Below are positions 36,280-46,876 of a stretch of DNA of 64,000 bases, piece after piece (position 1 is the stretch's first letter; the number at the start of each line of letters is the position of its first letter). The stretch covers positions 682,001 through 746,000 of the forward strand of contig JAGTJL010000017.1 in NCBI GenBank assembly GCA_020746875.1. The letters are read 5' to 3'. Source of the DNA: Rhexocercosporidium sp. MPI-PUGE-AT-0058 (Eukaryota > Ascomycota > Leotiomycetes > Helotiales). A program made the position numbers and the translations under genes. Under the pieces are notes generated by a model. That model was given only the letters and a program-made list of their open reading frames with translations. It was not told where the DNA came from and did not search any database.

Positions 36280-38087
36280 TGCACATGTGCAGCCTCCCGA
36301 GATTATGCGTTGATTGTACTTGTACAACCATCATCTGATCGCAATGCTGCATGCAGGTCGCTTCGAGGGCCTCTCGTATCACGGCTTCGAGTGCGTGCAG
36401 CCACATCGCAGGGTCTTCCTTTTGTTTTAGTCAACGTGCTCTTTTCCAGTAGGGTCTGTTTGTTTGGTTGGTTGGTTGGTTGGTTGGAAGGAAGGAAAAT
36501 CATGAAAGCATGGCGTTAACTAGGTGTATTTACATGGTTTCCAAAGAATAGTACAACTTAGATGAAATGACACCCTTTACTTCAAGACTCTGGAGCTTGA
36601 TGGGAGATGCTCTGTGTATTCCAAGCAGATGTAGAGGTAATCAAGACAATCAAGCAATTCGACCCAGATCATGCAGCTCTTGCATTGCCGTCAAGATCTC
36701 GAGCTACAGCATGAGAGCATCTACATAGGTCGTGACAGCTCAACTCATCTCTATTGGCTTGATGCGCCCCAGACGGGGATCGACAGTCATACAAGATAGC
36801 TGTATCCGGCACTCCACAAGCCCATCCGTACAAACGCAGGGAAATTAAATCTCAGGTCCACCAATAACACGTCTGCATCCCGGCTCTTGCAAACAGAGTT
36901 CCTCTAGCACAGAGAAGCTACTGTCCGAAAACTAGCGGCGCGTTTGCAGGCGGACGATCAGTGTCACGCCTCTTCATGTCGAGGCCATGCAGCGAGGCTA
37001 CTCGTGCTGTTGAAGGGGGCATATCTCCCGTCAAGCCGAGCTCATACCGATGCACAACCCACCAATTCCAGCTATCGATGTCTGGATGTGTACACAAACG
37101 CCTGTCGAGTTTCTTGCAGGCAGGAGCATTCAATGAGGGGTCTTGACTTGAAGGGCCAGACACAACGGGAGGCGGCATGTCTGTAGCTGTTGAAATTCGC
37201 TTCCCCCTGGCCTCTACCTGCCTCGTCGATGGACGATAGATAGTCTGCAATCAGCATCTTTCTCGATTTGGACGGCCCGGATGCTGTGGAACTCCCAACA
37301 ACATCTAGAACTGGAAAGTCGATGGTAGAAATGTTCCTCGGATGAAGGGGGCATGGACTCCCGTGGCCTTCGAGCATGAGATGCCTCCTCGATCCGTGTC
37401 GGGTGGAGTGTAGCATGGCCTCGTTCTTTCCTCCCTCAATGGAACTCAACTCAATTCCACTCACTCGAGCACAAACGGACCGGGTACTCGCCCTCGTACG
37501 TCTCGTTGAAACAGAACAGACCTATGAGGGCTGACGACGTGATAGAATGCTGGGAACTGACTGGTCCTGCCTCGGATCTCTTGCTCCACGTCAGAGATTT
37601 CTGCCAGATATGGCAGTCTGTCGGTCGTCCATTCTGCTGAGGTTTCGCCAAACGTGCCTCCCCCTTCCATTTCGGAGCGGGTCAGTCCGGAACAGTGCTC
37701 CTCTGCCCTCCTGGTCAAGGTAGGCAGGTATCTCATATCACTCTCCTCCTCGACCTTCACTTCTTCTCACTTCGGATTTCTTATATCTTCTCTTGTCCTC
37801 TCGTATCCCACACTCGTTCCCTCTTTTCCTTTCAACCTTCAATCACCCTCCTCGGTATCACTTCAATTGAAGTACTAGGTAACGATTGAGCGACAAGGTG
37901 TATCAATCACACAGCGCCCTCCCTCCTCCTTCACATCACTCGTTCCCAGCTTGGAAAAGCATCACACTCATTTTCCCTCGGTTACGCTTCACATACCGTG
38001 AACATCAGGAGTCGTGAGTCCACCGTGAACATCCTGCAAACATAGTTGCAGAGATGGGAATCATATTGACATGTTTCGCAGGTCAAG
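36280..38087. other. Intergenic region with a GGTT microsatellite
   Basis: About 1.8 kb. A GGTT tract lies at about 36467-36488. Open frames of 60-130 codons around 36918-37464 and 37461-37760 overlap on both strands and show no family features. CT-rich leader sequence at about 37740-37960 precedes the mucin-like gene. Confidence 0.4.
36467..36488. repeat. (GGTT)n microsatellite
   Basis: About five and a half tandem GGTT units, followed by GGAA units. Confidence 0.85.
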
Positions 38088-41000
38088 ATGAGAGTCAACG
38101 CTCGCTCTCTCGCTTCGGCATCAATTCTTCTGGTACTGGTCCCAGGCATCCACGGGCTTCCCAACTGGCTCCAGCCGAAGCACCACAAGGCCGAGGACGC
38201 TCGAAATGTGCCTCGCCAGTACAATGTCTATGGTGGTAATCCTGTCGCCTATGGTGGATACACCTACCCAGGCTATGGCCCTGCTCCAACTGTCTTAGAG
38301 ACATCAACCACGCCGCTGTCGACTGCTATTTCGGATGGTGAAGCAACTTCTGCTGATCCCTATACTGGTAAGTGACTCGAGATGCTTTGCAATTACCTGT
38401 CGCTTACGCACTTAGCAGTCCCTACTCCTGTATCAGCTTCCAGTTCATCAATTGCTGTCTCATCATCAACCTTCACTGAGCCAGCCTCCACTTCGAGCTC
38501 TGAGGTCTCTACTGAGCGATCCTCACGCACCAGCTCACTGTTTGGGTCCGGACTGTCTTCTTCCACAGGCTCTACTTCATCCACGTTCCAGACCTCGACT
38601 GCTGATGGCGGTTTCACCAGTACAACATCCTCTCCACCGCTGTACACCCCTCCAATCTCCACGAGTGGACTATCGACATCTTCGGAAATTTCTGAAATTG
38701 GGAGCAGCACATCATCTGATTCCTCGTCCGATTCCTCGATATCGAGCTTCGGGGAAACCACTTCAAGTGCTATCGGCATTTTCACTTCTCTGTCAAGTAC
38801 CTCGACCTCAGATGTCTACGGATCAACAACAAGCACTTCGAAGTCCTCCTCGGCGACCTCGAAAAGCCTTAGTGAGACCTCCTCAACGGCTGGTGGGGTC
38901 GTCACATCGAGCATGAGCTCCCAGCCATACTCACCCATCACTTCGTCACATCCCACCGCCACAATCAAACCCGTAAAATGCAACAAAAACAATTGCCTTC
39001 GACAAGTCATTCGCTCGTCCTCGCTTGCTGCAAACTTCTGTGCAACTTATACAACGACCATCAACACCGCAACAACTGGCCTTCCGGGGTATGTCTCCCA
39101 GTGCAAAGACTCCCCATCGTCAATTTCGTCTGCCTGTAGTTGTATCGGAACAGCGTCCACGACCGCATCCTTCCCTGTCGTGACCTCATCAAGTATTGCC
39201 ACGATATCCTCAACAATCAGGTCAGTACTTTCTTTCTCATCGTTTGGGCAGCTCAACTCCTTGAGTCTGAATTTCCCGGCGGGAATTCTCTTGCATCTGA
39301 GAATTCAGACAGATGTAGTGCTAACATGTCAAAATCAGTGCGTCGAGTTCCTCGGTTTCAACAGCTCCCCAGACAACTTCGTCAACAAATGGCTCCCTTA
39401 CATCCACATCGCAGAGCAGCAATGTCTACACCCCACCATCCACTTTGTCTTCGAGCTCTTCCAGTGAGGATCTCACTACCACAGTTCTGACTTCCCAAAT
39501 CACTCGGACGCTCACTGCTTCAGGAGTGACATCCTTCCTACCGGGCACTGGGTCTTCAGGAATTTCCCCATCATCCAGTACTCTAGGCCTGTTCACAAAC
39601 AAAAGCTCTATTGTCGTATCAAGCACTTTGACGGGTGGAATTCCGACTTCTATACCTTCGATTGGGTCCAGCAGCCCCCCGGTTTCCACATCTGCTCCAT
39701 ACGGTTCCAATTCATCGACCACTGCCAGATCTTCTACAGAACGAGTGACAAGTCTGACGACAGTCGATGTGTCAAGCACTCTGACTGAAGGAACTGCAAT
39801 GTCAACACCTTCAACTGGATTTAGTAGCTCCTTTGTTACAAAATCAGCCCCTTACTACAACTCGTCGTCTTCGGTGGACCCAACTGGATCCTCGTCTACA
39901 GCACTAGAGACGATTGCCACGTCCACCGATGTGTCGAGCAGTCTCACTGGCGGGATTGCAACTTCGGCACCCTCCATTGGATTTACGAGTTCCTCTGTCC
40001 CATCTTCAGCCCCGTACTCTATCTCCAATTCGTCGACAGCGATTGGGCCCACCGGAGGTTCGTACACCAGAATAACAACGTCTGTGATCTCAAGCGACAC
40101 ATCAAGTACTTTGATTGGTGGAGTAGTTACCTTAAACTCTGCCAGCGGATCCATTCCAACTTCGGCATCAACTTCAGCAGGCCCATACTCCTATACCAAC
40201 ACTACTTGCTTAGAGAGCCCAACCGGACCTGGATACACGATTTACCCCACTGGTACTGCACCGTATATTTTGTCGACAATAGCTCCCCCATTTCCCGCAA
40301 ATTCGAGTTCGACAGGCAGCGGAATTATTGGTACGGACACAACAGTCCGAATCACCACACACATAACCGTGACTTTGACAGCATCTTCGAGTAGCACTTT
40401 AGGCTCTCTGACAACTAGAACCTCGGAATCCAGTATCTCGGGTGGATTCTCATCTTCTACCGAGTCAACGGCACCTCTTTACCCAGCAACCAACTCATCC
40501 TCGCGGGCAAGTGGGACCGGCTCATACTCAAGTTCGACGGTATCTGGTGGCCTGACTTCATTCATATTCCCACCCTACACGCCGACAGTCTCGGGGGGCA
40601 TCAGCACATCTTCCATTGAAGGTTCATTAACCACATCTGCCCCCTTCCCCTTGTCAAATTCTAGTTCGGTCGTGGGTCCAACTGGGATAGGAAGTGTCTC
40701 TGTCATCGAAATTAGCTCTGCTATTGGTGTTGTGACATCACTCTCTTCATCTGCTCCTTACGGCTTCCCTTCAACGAACTCAAGCTACATCGTTGGCCCC
40801 ACCGGTCCCGGGAGTAACTCTGTTACCGAAACTAGCTCTGCTATTGGGATCGCGACATCGATCTCATCATCCACTCCCTACGGAAATCCTTCAAACTCAA
40901 GCTCGGTGATCGATCCCACAGGGACTGGTAGCTTTTTGAGCTCCACGGAGACAAGTACAGTGATAGGAACTGCCACTTCTGAATCGAGCAGAGTCTCCGG

Positions 41001-41553
41001 CTCGTTCACTTACACTCCTCCGCAGCCCACCGTCAGCCCTCCATACCAAGGTAACTCGTCCTCGACGGCATTCGGTGGAAGTGGAACAGGATTGCCTTCT
41101 GTCTCAACAGTCTTCTTGACCTCGACCACATACTTATCGCGCAGCACGTCATGCACGTTGACGCGCAGTACAGTCTCATCTACCGACACTGAAGACCTGC
41201 TATCGACTTCAGACAGTTCGACCTCGGATCCCTCAGAGGCCACGTCGACAGCTGGTGGTAAGAATAGATATCGATGCCGTCTGAGCTTGACTAACACTTC
41301 TCACGCAGGTGCCTTCACGAGTTCTTTGTCGTCCTTCATCAAATCAACGAGTACCACATCAACCCCATCTACTTGGATCATGTCTTCTGCTACCAGTGAA
41401 TTGACTGTGGAGAGTCCAACCCCTGGAGGCTACTCATACGCTTATGGTCCCATTCCAACCACGACACCAGCGCCATACAGCCCACCATCCTACGGCGGAT
41501 ATAACTTTGGCGGAGTTGCCAGACGCAACGTCGGTCGTCGATGGCTCTGGTGA
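38088..41553 (+). CDS. Secreted mucin-like Ser/Thr-rich wall protein
   Basis: Exons 38088-38367, 38419-39220, 39339-41257 and 41309-41553 give 1,081 residues. A signal peptide (about 1-23, SILLVLVPGIHG) precedes a Tyr/Pro/Gly-rich segment. Almost the whole remainder is Ser/Thr (likely O-glycosylated). One cysteine-containing block (about residues 275-330: KCNKNNCLRQVIRSSS, FCATYTTTINTATTGLPGYV, CKDSP, ACSC) is a motif repeated in fungal wall and mucin proteins. From about 39440 to 40990 there are degenerate repeats of about 55-60 residues built on LTGGIxTSxPSIGxxSS...SAPYxxxNSS. The C-terminus (YGGYNFGGVARR, then WLW) is not hydrophobic enough for a GPI signal, so it is probably secreted or wall-bound otherwise. 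The last intron is 51 nt, a multiple of three without a stop, so retention would still code. Confidence 0.85.
39440..40990 (+). repeat. Degenerate coding tandem repeats in the mucin-like gene
   Basis: Units of roughly 165-180 bp share a Thr/Ser start, LTGG or LTEG, an ATSxPSxGFxSS-like part, the motif SAPY and NSS, often followed by GPTG. Copies differ by many substitutions, so this is an old or actively diverging array. Confidence 0.7.
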
Positions 41554-41997
41554 AGACATATCTCTCCCATGATTCATACATTTTGCTTCTAGACTTGCTG
41601 TCATTTCTCCCATTGGGAGTCTTCAATGTCTCTCTTTTACTGTTATGTTGCGATGATGGTGTATGGTAGGCTGTTGAATTTGAGCTCTGTCAGGAGTCAC
41701 AAAAGTTTCGAATAAATCATGATAGAGTTGCTTCGAGCATAAAGAATTATTGCATCTGGAAATAATATTTCATGACGGCTCTCACTCCACTTCCATTCCT
41801 CGTTGTGATATCCACCAAGCCTGCTAGGCTCAAGCCTGTCACGTTCAGGGGTCCAACACACTAGTCGTGGGATACTGTACCTCGGCTCATGTCAGCATCT
41901 GAATCTCAAGTTGTTCCAAACCTCACCCTACAACCTCAAGTCAAACCAACCTTTGATGAGGAGTCTTTTACAAAATTGAATAAAGAACCAAATCAAG
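41554..41997. other. Intergenic region with an out-of-frame upstream ATG
   Basis: No gene was seen. An ATG at 41889 opens a 72-codon frame that overlaps the Ayr1-like start codon (41998) in another frame. If transcribed in the leader it would act as an overlapping upstream frame and reduce translation. Confidence 0.4.
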
Positions 41998-43116
41998 ATG
42001 TCTGTAGAAAAGTCAAGAAAGAGTGTTCTCATTACAGGGTATGTTGTATTCCGACAGGCCAAAGCCTGGACATCCATCCATCTCTTTCTCCAAGAAAGGT
42101 CATCTAACACCACGTATGCAGTTGTTCACCAGGAGGAATCGGTCATGCTCTCGCGCGAGAGTTCCACGCCAAAGGTAAGCCCTCAAGCCCTCATTCCATA
42201 GTACTGCAACATAATTATCAAGAGATGGCAGTTGCCTGACATTTCACCACTCTAGGCCTGCATGTTATAGCGACTGCGCGAACGAAAGAAGCTATCCAAG
42301 ACCTGGAAGCGATGGGCATGTCGACGCTCAGTCTGGAGGTTACGAGTAAAGAGAGCATAGCGGAGGCGAGGATGCAGGTTGAGAAGTTGACGGGTGGGAA
42401 GTTGGATATCCTAGTCAATAATGCGTATGTCCCCTCCTCTAACTGCCTCTCGATGCTCTGTCAAATGAGAGGAAGCTAGGTGATTACCTATGCTAACGAA
42501 CCTCACAATAAACAGAGGACGTAACTGTACCCTCCCCGCCCTAGAAGTCGACCTCGACGACGCCCGCGCCTGCTTCGAAACCAACCTCTTCGCCGTGATC
42601 GCCATCACTCAATCCTTTATCCCCCTCCTCATCGCCTCCAAGGGTCTGATCCTTAACATTGGCTCCGTGGCAGCCATAATCCCTTACGTCTTCGGGTCCG
42701 TCTACAACGCCTCCAAAGCCGCCTTACACTCGTACTCGCAGACTCTCCGTCTCGAACTCGAACCCTTTGATGTCCGTGTCCTGGTCGTTGTAACGGGTGG
42801 TGTGCAGAGTCGCATTGCGAGGACGGAGAGGGTCCTGGGTGCGGAGAGTCTGTACCTGGATATTAGTGGGGATTTCGAGAGGAGGGTTAAGCATAGTCAG
42901 GATGGGGCTATGGGGACGGATGATTATGCTAGGGGGGTGGTGAGGGAGGCGCTGAAGAGTCCTTGGAGGCAGAAGAAGTGGCTGTGGAGGGGGAATAAGA
43001 GCGCGCTTATTTGGTTCGTGGATACGTGGATTGGGAGGTGGGCTTTTGATTGGATCCTGCCCGCGATGTTTGGCTTGAGGAGGTTGAAGGCGATTGTTAG
43101 GGGGAGGAGGACTTGA
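41998..43116 (+). CDS. Short-chain dehydrogenase, Ayr1-like (1-acyl-dihydroxyacetone-phosphate reductase type)
   Basis: Exons 41998-42038, 42122-42174, 42256-42424 and 42516-43116 give 287 residues. The cofactor motif TGCSPGGIGHALA (about 13-25) is formed across the first intron. NNAG (about 86-89) follows VEKLTGGKLDILV. The catalytic Ser (IGSV, about 138) and the YNASK motif (151-155) are present. The segment PYVFGSVYNASKAALHSYSQ and the preceding EVDLDDARACFETNLF resemble yeast Ayr1, which reduces 1-acyl-DHAP with NADPH in ER and lipid-droplet membranes and also acts as a triacylglycerol lipase. The C-terminus has a hydrophobic, Trp-rich stretch that may attach to membrane. The exact substrate is unproven. 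Confidence 0.88.
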
Positions 43117-43505
43117 GGGGGAATGGAAGGGGAAGGAGGACGACTAATGGATGCTGGTGATGGTGGTCATGGCTGATACCCTTCCATATAAAGGCTGCCA
43201 TAAGGGCGCCTATCCTGAAAAGTAAGAAGGTTTCGCGGGTCTGGAACCTGTAGATCTATCTCATGAAGGAAATGGTGTGCCGACTCTTGAAGCTACTTTA
43301 TTATCATGATCTCGTCTCGAGAATATTTCTCTTTGACCAAGTTCGGAAGAACTAGTGTTGATAAATGATAGCTGTCTCTTCAGTCTCTTCCCCTGAATAC
43401 ATCCTACAACCTACGTCACAAGCTCAGATCGAGGCTGCTCAAATTCGTCCCCGGTGAAGCGAGCGCTTTGGCTACCCCAAAAAAGGTCGTTTCACCGGTT
43501 CTGTA

Positions 43506-43742
43506 CGGGGCGATATTAAGTGGTCGATTCTAGCGACACGCCCAAGTGTACTAAATCCAGCAGTTGTAGAGCAACCTCTTATAGAATCTAATATAGAAAA
43601 GCTAAAGTGACTTCTTAAGTAATATAAAGTATTTTGTAAAGACGAATACTCAAATTAATAATGTGATGTTGTGTAATTAAAGAGATAAACCGTTAACTTT
43701 GGTGTTCTGGTGTGCTTCGATTAGCCGTTTAATATCGCCCCG
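43506..43742. mobile_element. Small non-autonomous inverted-repeat element (MITE, Tc1/mariner-pogo-like)
   Basis: TACGGGGCGATATTAA at 43504-43519 is repeated exactly as its reverse complement at 43729-43744. Looser similarity continues inward. The outermost TA on each side fits a TA target duplication, leaving a 237-bp element. The interior is AT-rich and has no open frame. Confidence 0.82.
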
Positions 43743-45360
43743 TATGGACTAGTCACGAAATCGACCCGCCTCGGATGTGGACGTTCACCTGGATCAAACA
43801 AGCGAGGGGGCAAAGGTCAAGAGAACGTAGCTAATGTACCGCCACAATCCCCACGCACGCTGTCTAATGTCTTGAGTCTGCGTCTGAGTTTAGGTTTGAT
43901 AGTCTGGATCCGGATCTAGATCGTGATCTGGATGCGCAAGGGTCGCTCCAGCTAACGAATAGGAAGCCCTCCATCGGAGGGGGGTACCATTTCCCGCTAA
44001 AATCATGCAAGAAACAACACCGGGTGCACATTACGACGTGCAACAGAGTCTTAAAATAGAAATCGTCGTGCATGAGTACCAATCCAGTGACCCGACGACG
44101 GGATGGGAATTTGGAAATCGGAGATTGAGGACCTGCTGGTTTGAGATGGGGATAGTCCTGGGATGGTGAAGTTGTCATGGATGGATTGATGGATGGATGG
44201 ATGAGCACACGATACGATAGACGATATGAGACTGAGAACCGTTCAATACTGTACTGTAGACGACGAAACTCAACCTTCAACTCAACTCAACTCAACCAGC
44301 CAAAAGATAAAAATAAAATGGAAAGCCAACCCACGTGCCCTCCTCCTCAACAAACCCCAACCTCGAGCGAACACAACCCCCCAAATCCTAAAGTCCGACA
44401 ACCGAACGGGGCGAGCGGCCCCCAAAAAAGCATAAATCCTAGACTACTCTGGCTAGCGACCTTTCTTGTCGATCTGAGGAGGGAAAGGGATGGAATCGCG
44501 GGGGAGGGGGAGGATCTTCTTGAGAGCGTCAGGGGTTTTGTTGCACATAGCAGTCTGAGGCTGTAAGGAGAGGCTATCTTGCTATCTTGCTATCTTATCT
44601 GCTCTGCGTCTGGGTGATGGTACTGTATGGATGGGGGCCTGCGCGAGGCCTGTTGTTATTGTTTCGGAGCATGAGTTGTTTCGAGGTGCGTGTTGCGAGT
44701 ACGGACGCGATGCGAGGGGTGTAGACGTGATGTCACTTGAAATTTGAAATTTGAATCATAATTCGTTATTTGTTATTTTTGGCCAGCTAAAGAGTGAGCT
44801 TCGTGAGGATAGGATGAGTATTGTCCGAAGTGGCTTCTTTTCCCTTTCTTTTCGAAGCCGGATTTCTGGGAATTTGGGGGGGACTGAATGTTAGATGGGT
44901 CCTCCTTGTCCGCGTCCTCCCTCCTCCTCTCTCCCTCACCGAGTATGGTATGGGTACCTTCAACTAGAGCTGACAAACACCTCAAGCGACCGCGGCGGAA
45001 CTTCTTTGACCCGGGTTGGGAATCCGCCTATCGAGTGCTAGATGAAGTGGCCGATTAACGCGAGATACCACTTTGCGGCAAATATGCATTTATTATGGCA
45101 ACTTTGGAGAAGACAATAAATGTTTTCTTATAAAAGTATAGACTAGCTATTTCTGCATTTTATACAAATGCAAATTTTCCCTTAGAGAGTTGTGCATCGA
45201 GACGTGATGCGCTAGACATGTTGACTTTGGTGTTGTCCACGTGCCTCATTCGACCATTTCATCTGGCACTCGATAGTCTGCATAAATAACCCAGCTTTTT
45301 CTTGTGTGAAAAAAGTTATGATTGTGAAGAGACATCAGGACGTTTTCGGCTCTTATGAGT

Positions 45361-45361
45361 C

Positions 45362-45396
<35 letters not shown>

Positions 45397-45406
45397 GCAC
45401 ACACAC
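45361..45406. repeat. Compound (CT)n(CA)n microsatellite
   Basis: About nine CT units run directly into about thirteen CA units, with one CG interruption. Confidence 0.92.
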
Positions 45407-46385
45407 GGAGACATCATTCCGCATTGACTTGTTGACTGGTATCGTACTCCAATTCAGGGGTAGATAGAGTACAATCTTACCGAGGAATTTACTTCGTAAA
45501 GACAGCCTCCCCTCTCGTTGGATGTCAGTTAATCGCGCAATCGCCCTGATTTTTATATCCATCCCCAGGGACTCGGTACATAAAGCTTCAGCCTGGCATC
45601 TCACGATCCTTCCACCGCACAAATGTTGCAGGGTTGAGGGAGGGTAGGGTTCAATACTGTAAGGGTTGCTTATCCGAAATGTTAATATTCTTCAAGGGTC
45701 CATTTCTCGGATCGCATCGTGCCAATCCATGGAAGAAATGTCAAGCTTTGCAAGCCCTTATTGGTTGAGCAGCTCTTTGCGGGGAGCTGTCAGAATGGGC
45801 AAAGGTGGAGGTGGATGTGGGAAGCCAGCTCACTTGAGGGATTTTGGTAGGGGATTTTCGATTTATCCATGTTCGGATTTTCGAGAGTGACGTAGAATCC
45901 TGGAGACGTGAGATAGATACTCTACTCTACTGTGCAGTACTTCCAGTAGTGTGCAGCTCCTAGTACAGAGTAAGTACTCGTAAACACAAAAGTACCAGTC
46001 TCCACTTCGACTGTTTCGACTCGTCTCTTGCTTCAGTCAGTCAGTCTATCCTTCACGAGCTTCACAGCCTCAACCCTCTCCCTCTTCCGAGTTCCCCGTG
46101 CACCACCAAGACCAGACGCTTTCGCATGTGCAGTGGTAGAGCTGCAGAAAGGAAAGGACAGGACAGGATGGTCGTCACCTATTCGTCCCATCTTTTTGGC
46201 TGCTTCGTACAGTACAGGGCAGGGCAGGGTAGGGTAATGCTGCACATGCACAGCCCTGACGCCCATCCACCCACCCCTCTCTTCAGAAGCATAACGTCCT
46301 CTAGGCTGTTTACAGCAATATTGGAGCGAGAGCAGCCAGTGAGTGGGTGGGTGGGTGAGTTTGTGAGTGAGTACTTGATGGTAAG

Positions 46386-46405
46386 GCAGCAGCAGCAGCA
46401 GCAGC
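46386..46405. repeat. (GCA)n microsatellite
   Basis: Nearly seven tandem GCA units in the upstream region of the SH3-domain gene. Confidence 0.85.
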
Positions 46406-46876
46406 TTGTGGCTTTCCCCCTCTCCTCCCAGCTATCCTCCCCCCCTCCCCTCACCTATGCACACTACGAACGAAACCACAGGGCGGGCGACAGCTGTGGA
46501 CCTATCTGACCCAGCCTCTCCCTCCAGCTCTTCCACTTCCACTTCCACAGCCGCTGCATCTCAATACCAAGACTAAGACCAGGACCAGGACCAAGACTGG
46601 CCCCCGACTGACCGTCCGCAGTCGCACAACTGGCATACTTCACTTCACTTCACTTGACTTCACACCCTCTTCTGTGAAAACTCTCCAACTTTGCTTCTTC
46701 GCCCACGAACTCATTCACAGCATCAGGACAGCAGGATAGACCCAGGAACCAGGTCACCCAACCACCAACCATTACAACGATCGACTGACCAGCCACCCGA
46801 TAAGAACTGGACCTTGCGACCCCTGGCCCGCCGGCCTTGACCCGAGACGAGAGATAGACAACAGACAGCGGGAGAA

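Larger units (their letters stand above)
43117..46876. other. Gene-poor region with MITE and microsatellites
   Basis: 3.76 kb without a supported gene, the longest such stretch in the window. It holds a TA-flanked MITE (43506-43742), GGAT and CTCAA simple repeats near 44176-44205 and 44278-44297, the CT/CA compound microsatellite at 45361-45406 and a GCA tract at 46386-46405. From about 46020 the sequence is pyrimidine-rich leader sequence of the SH3 gene. Open frames up to 138 codons (43864-44280, 44177-44566, 46126-46509) are not supported by any family. Confidence 0.55.

Noticed and set aside
38393..40154. Several 95-130-codon minus-strand frames rich in Glu, Val and Asp
   Set aside because: Antisense shadows of the Ser/Thr-rich mucin repeats.
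43864..44566. Opposing frames of 138 and 129 codons
   Set aside because: They overlap each other on opposite strands in a repeat-bearing gene-poor region and include simple-sequence repeats.
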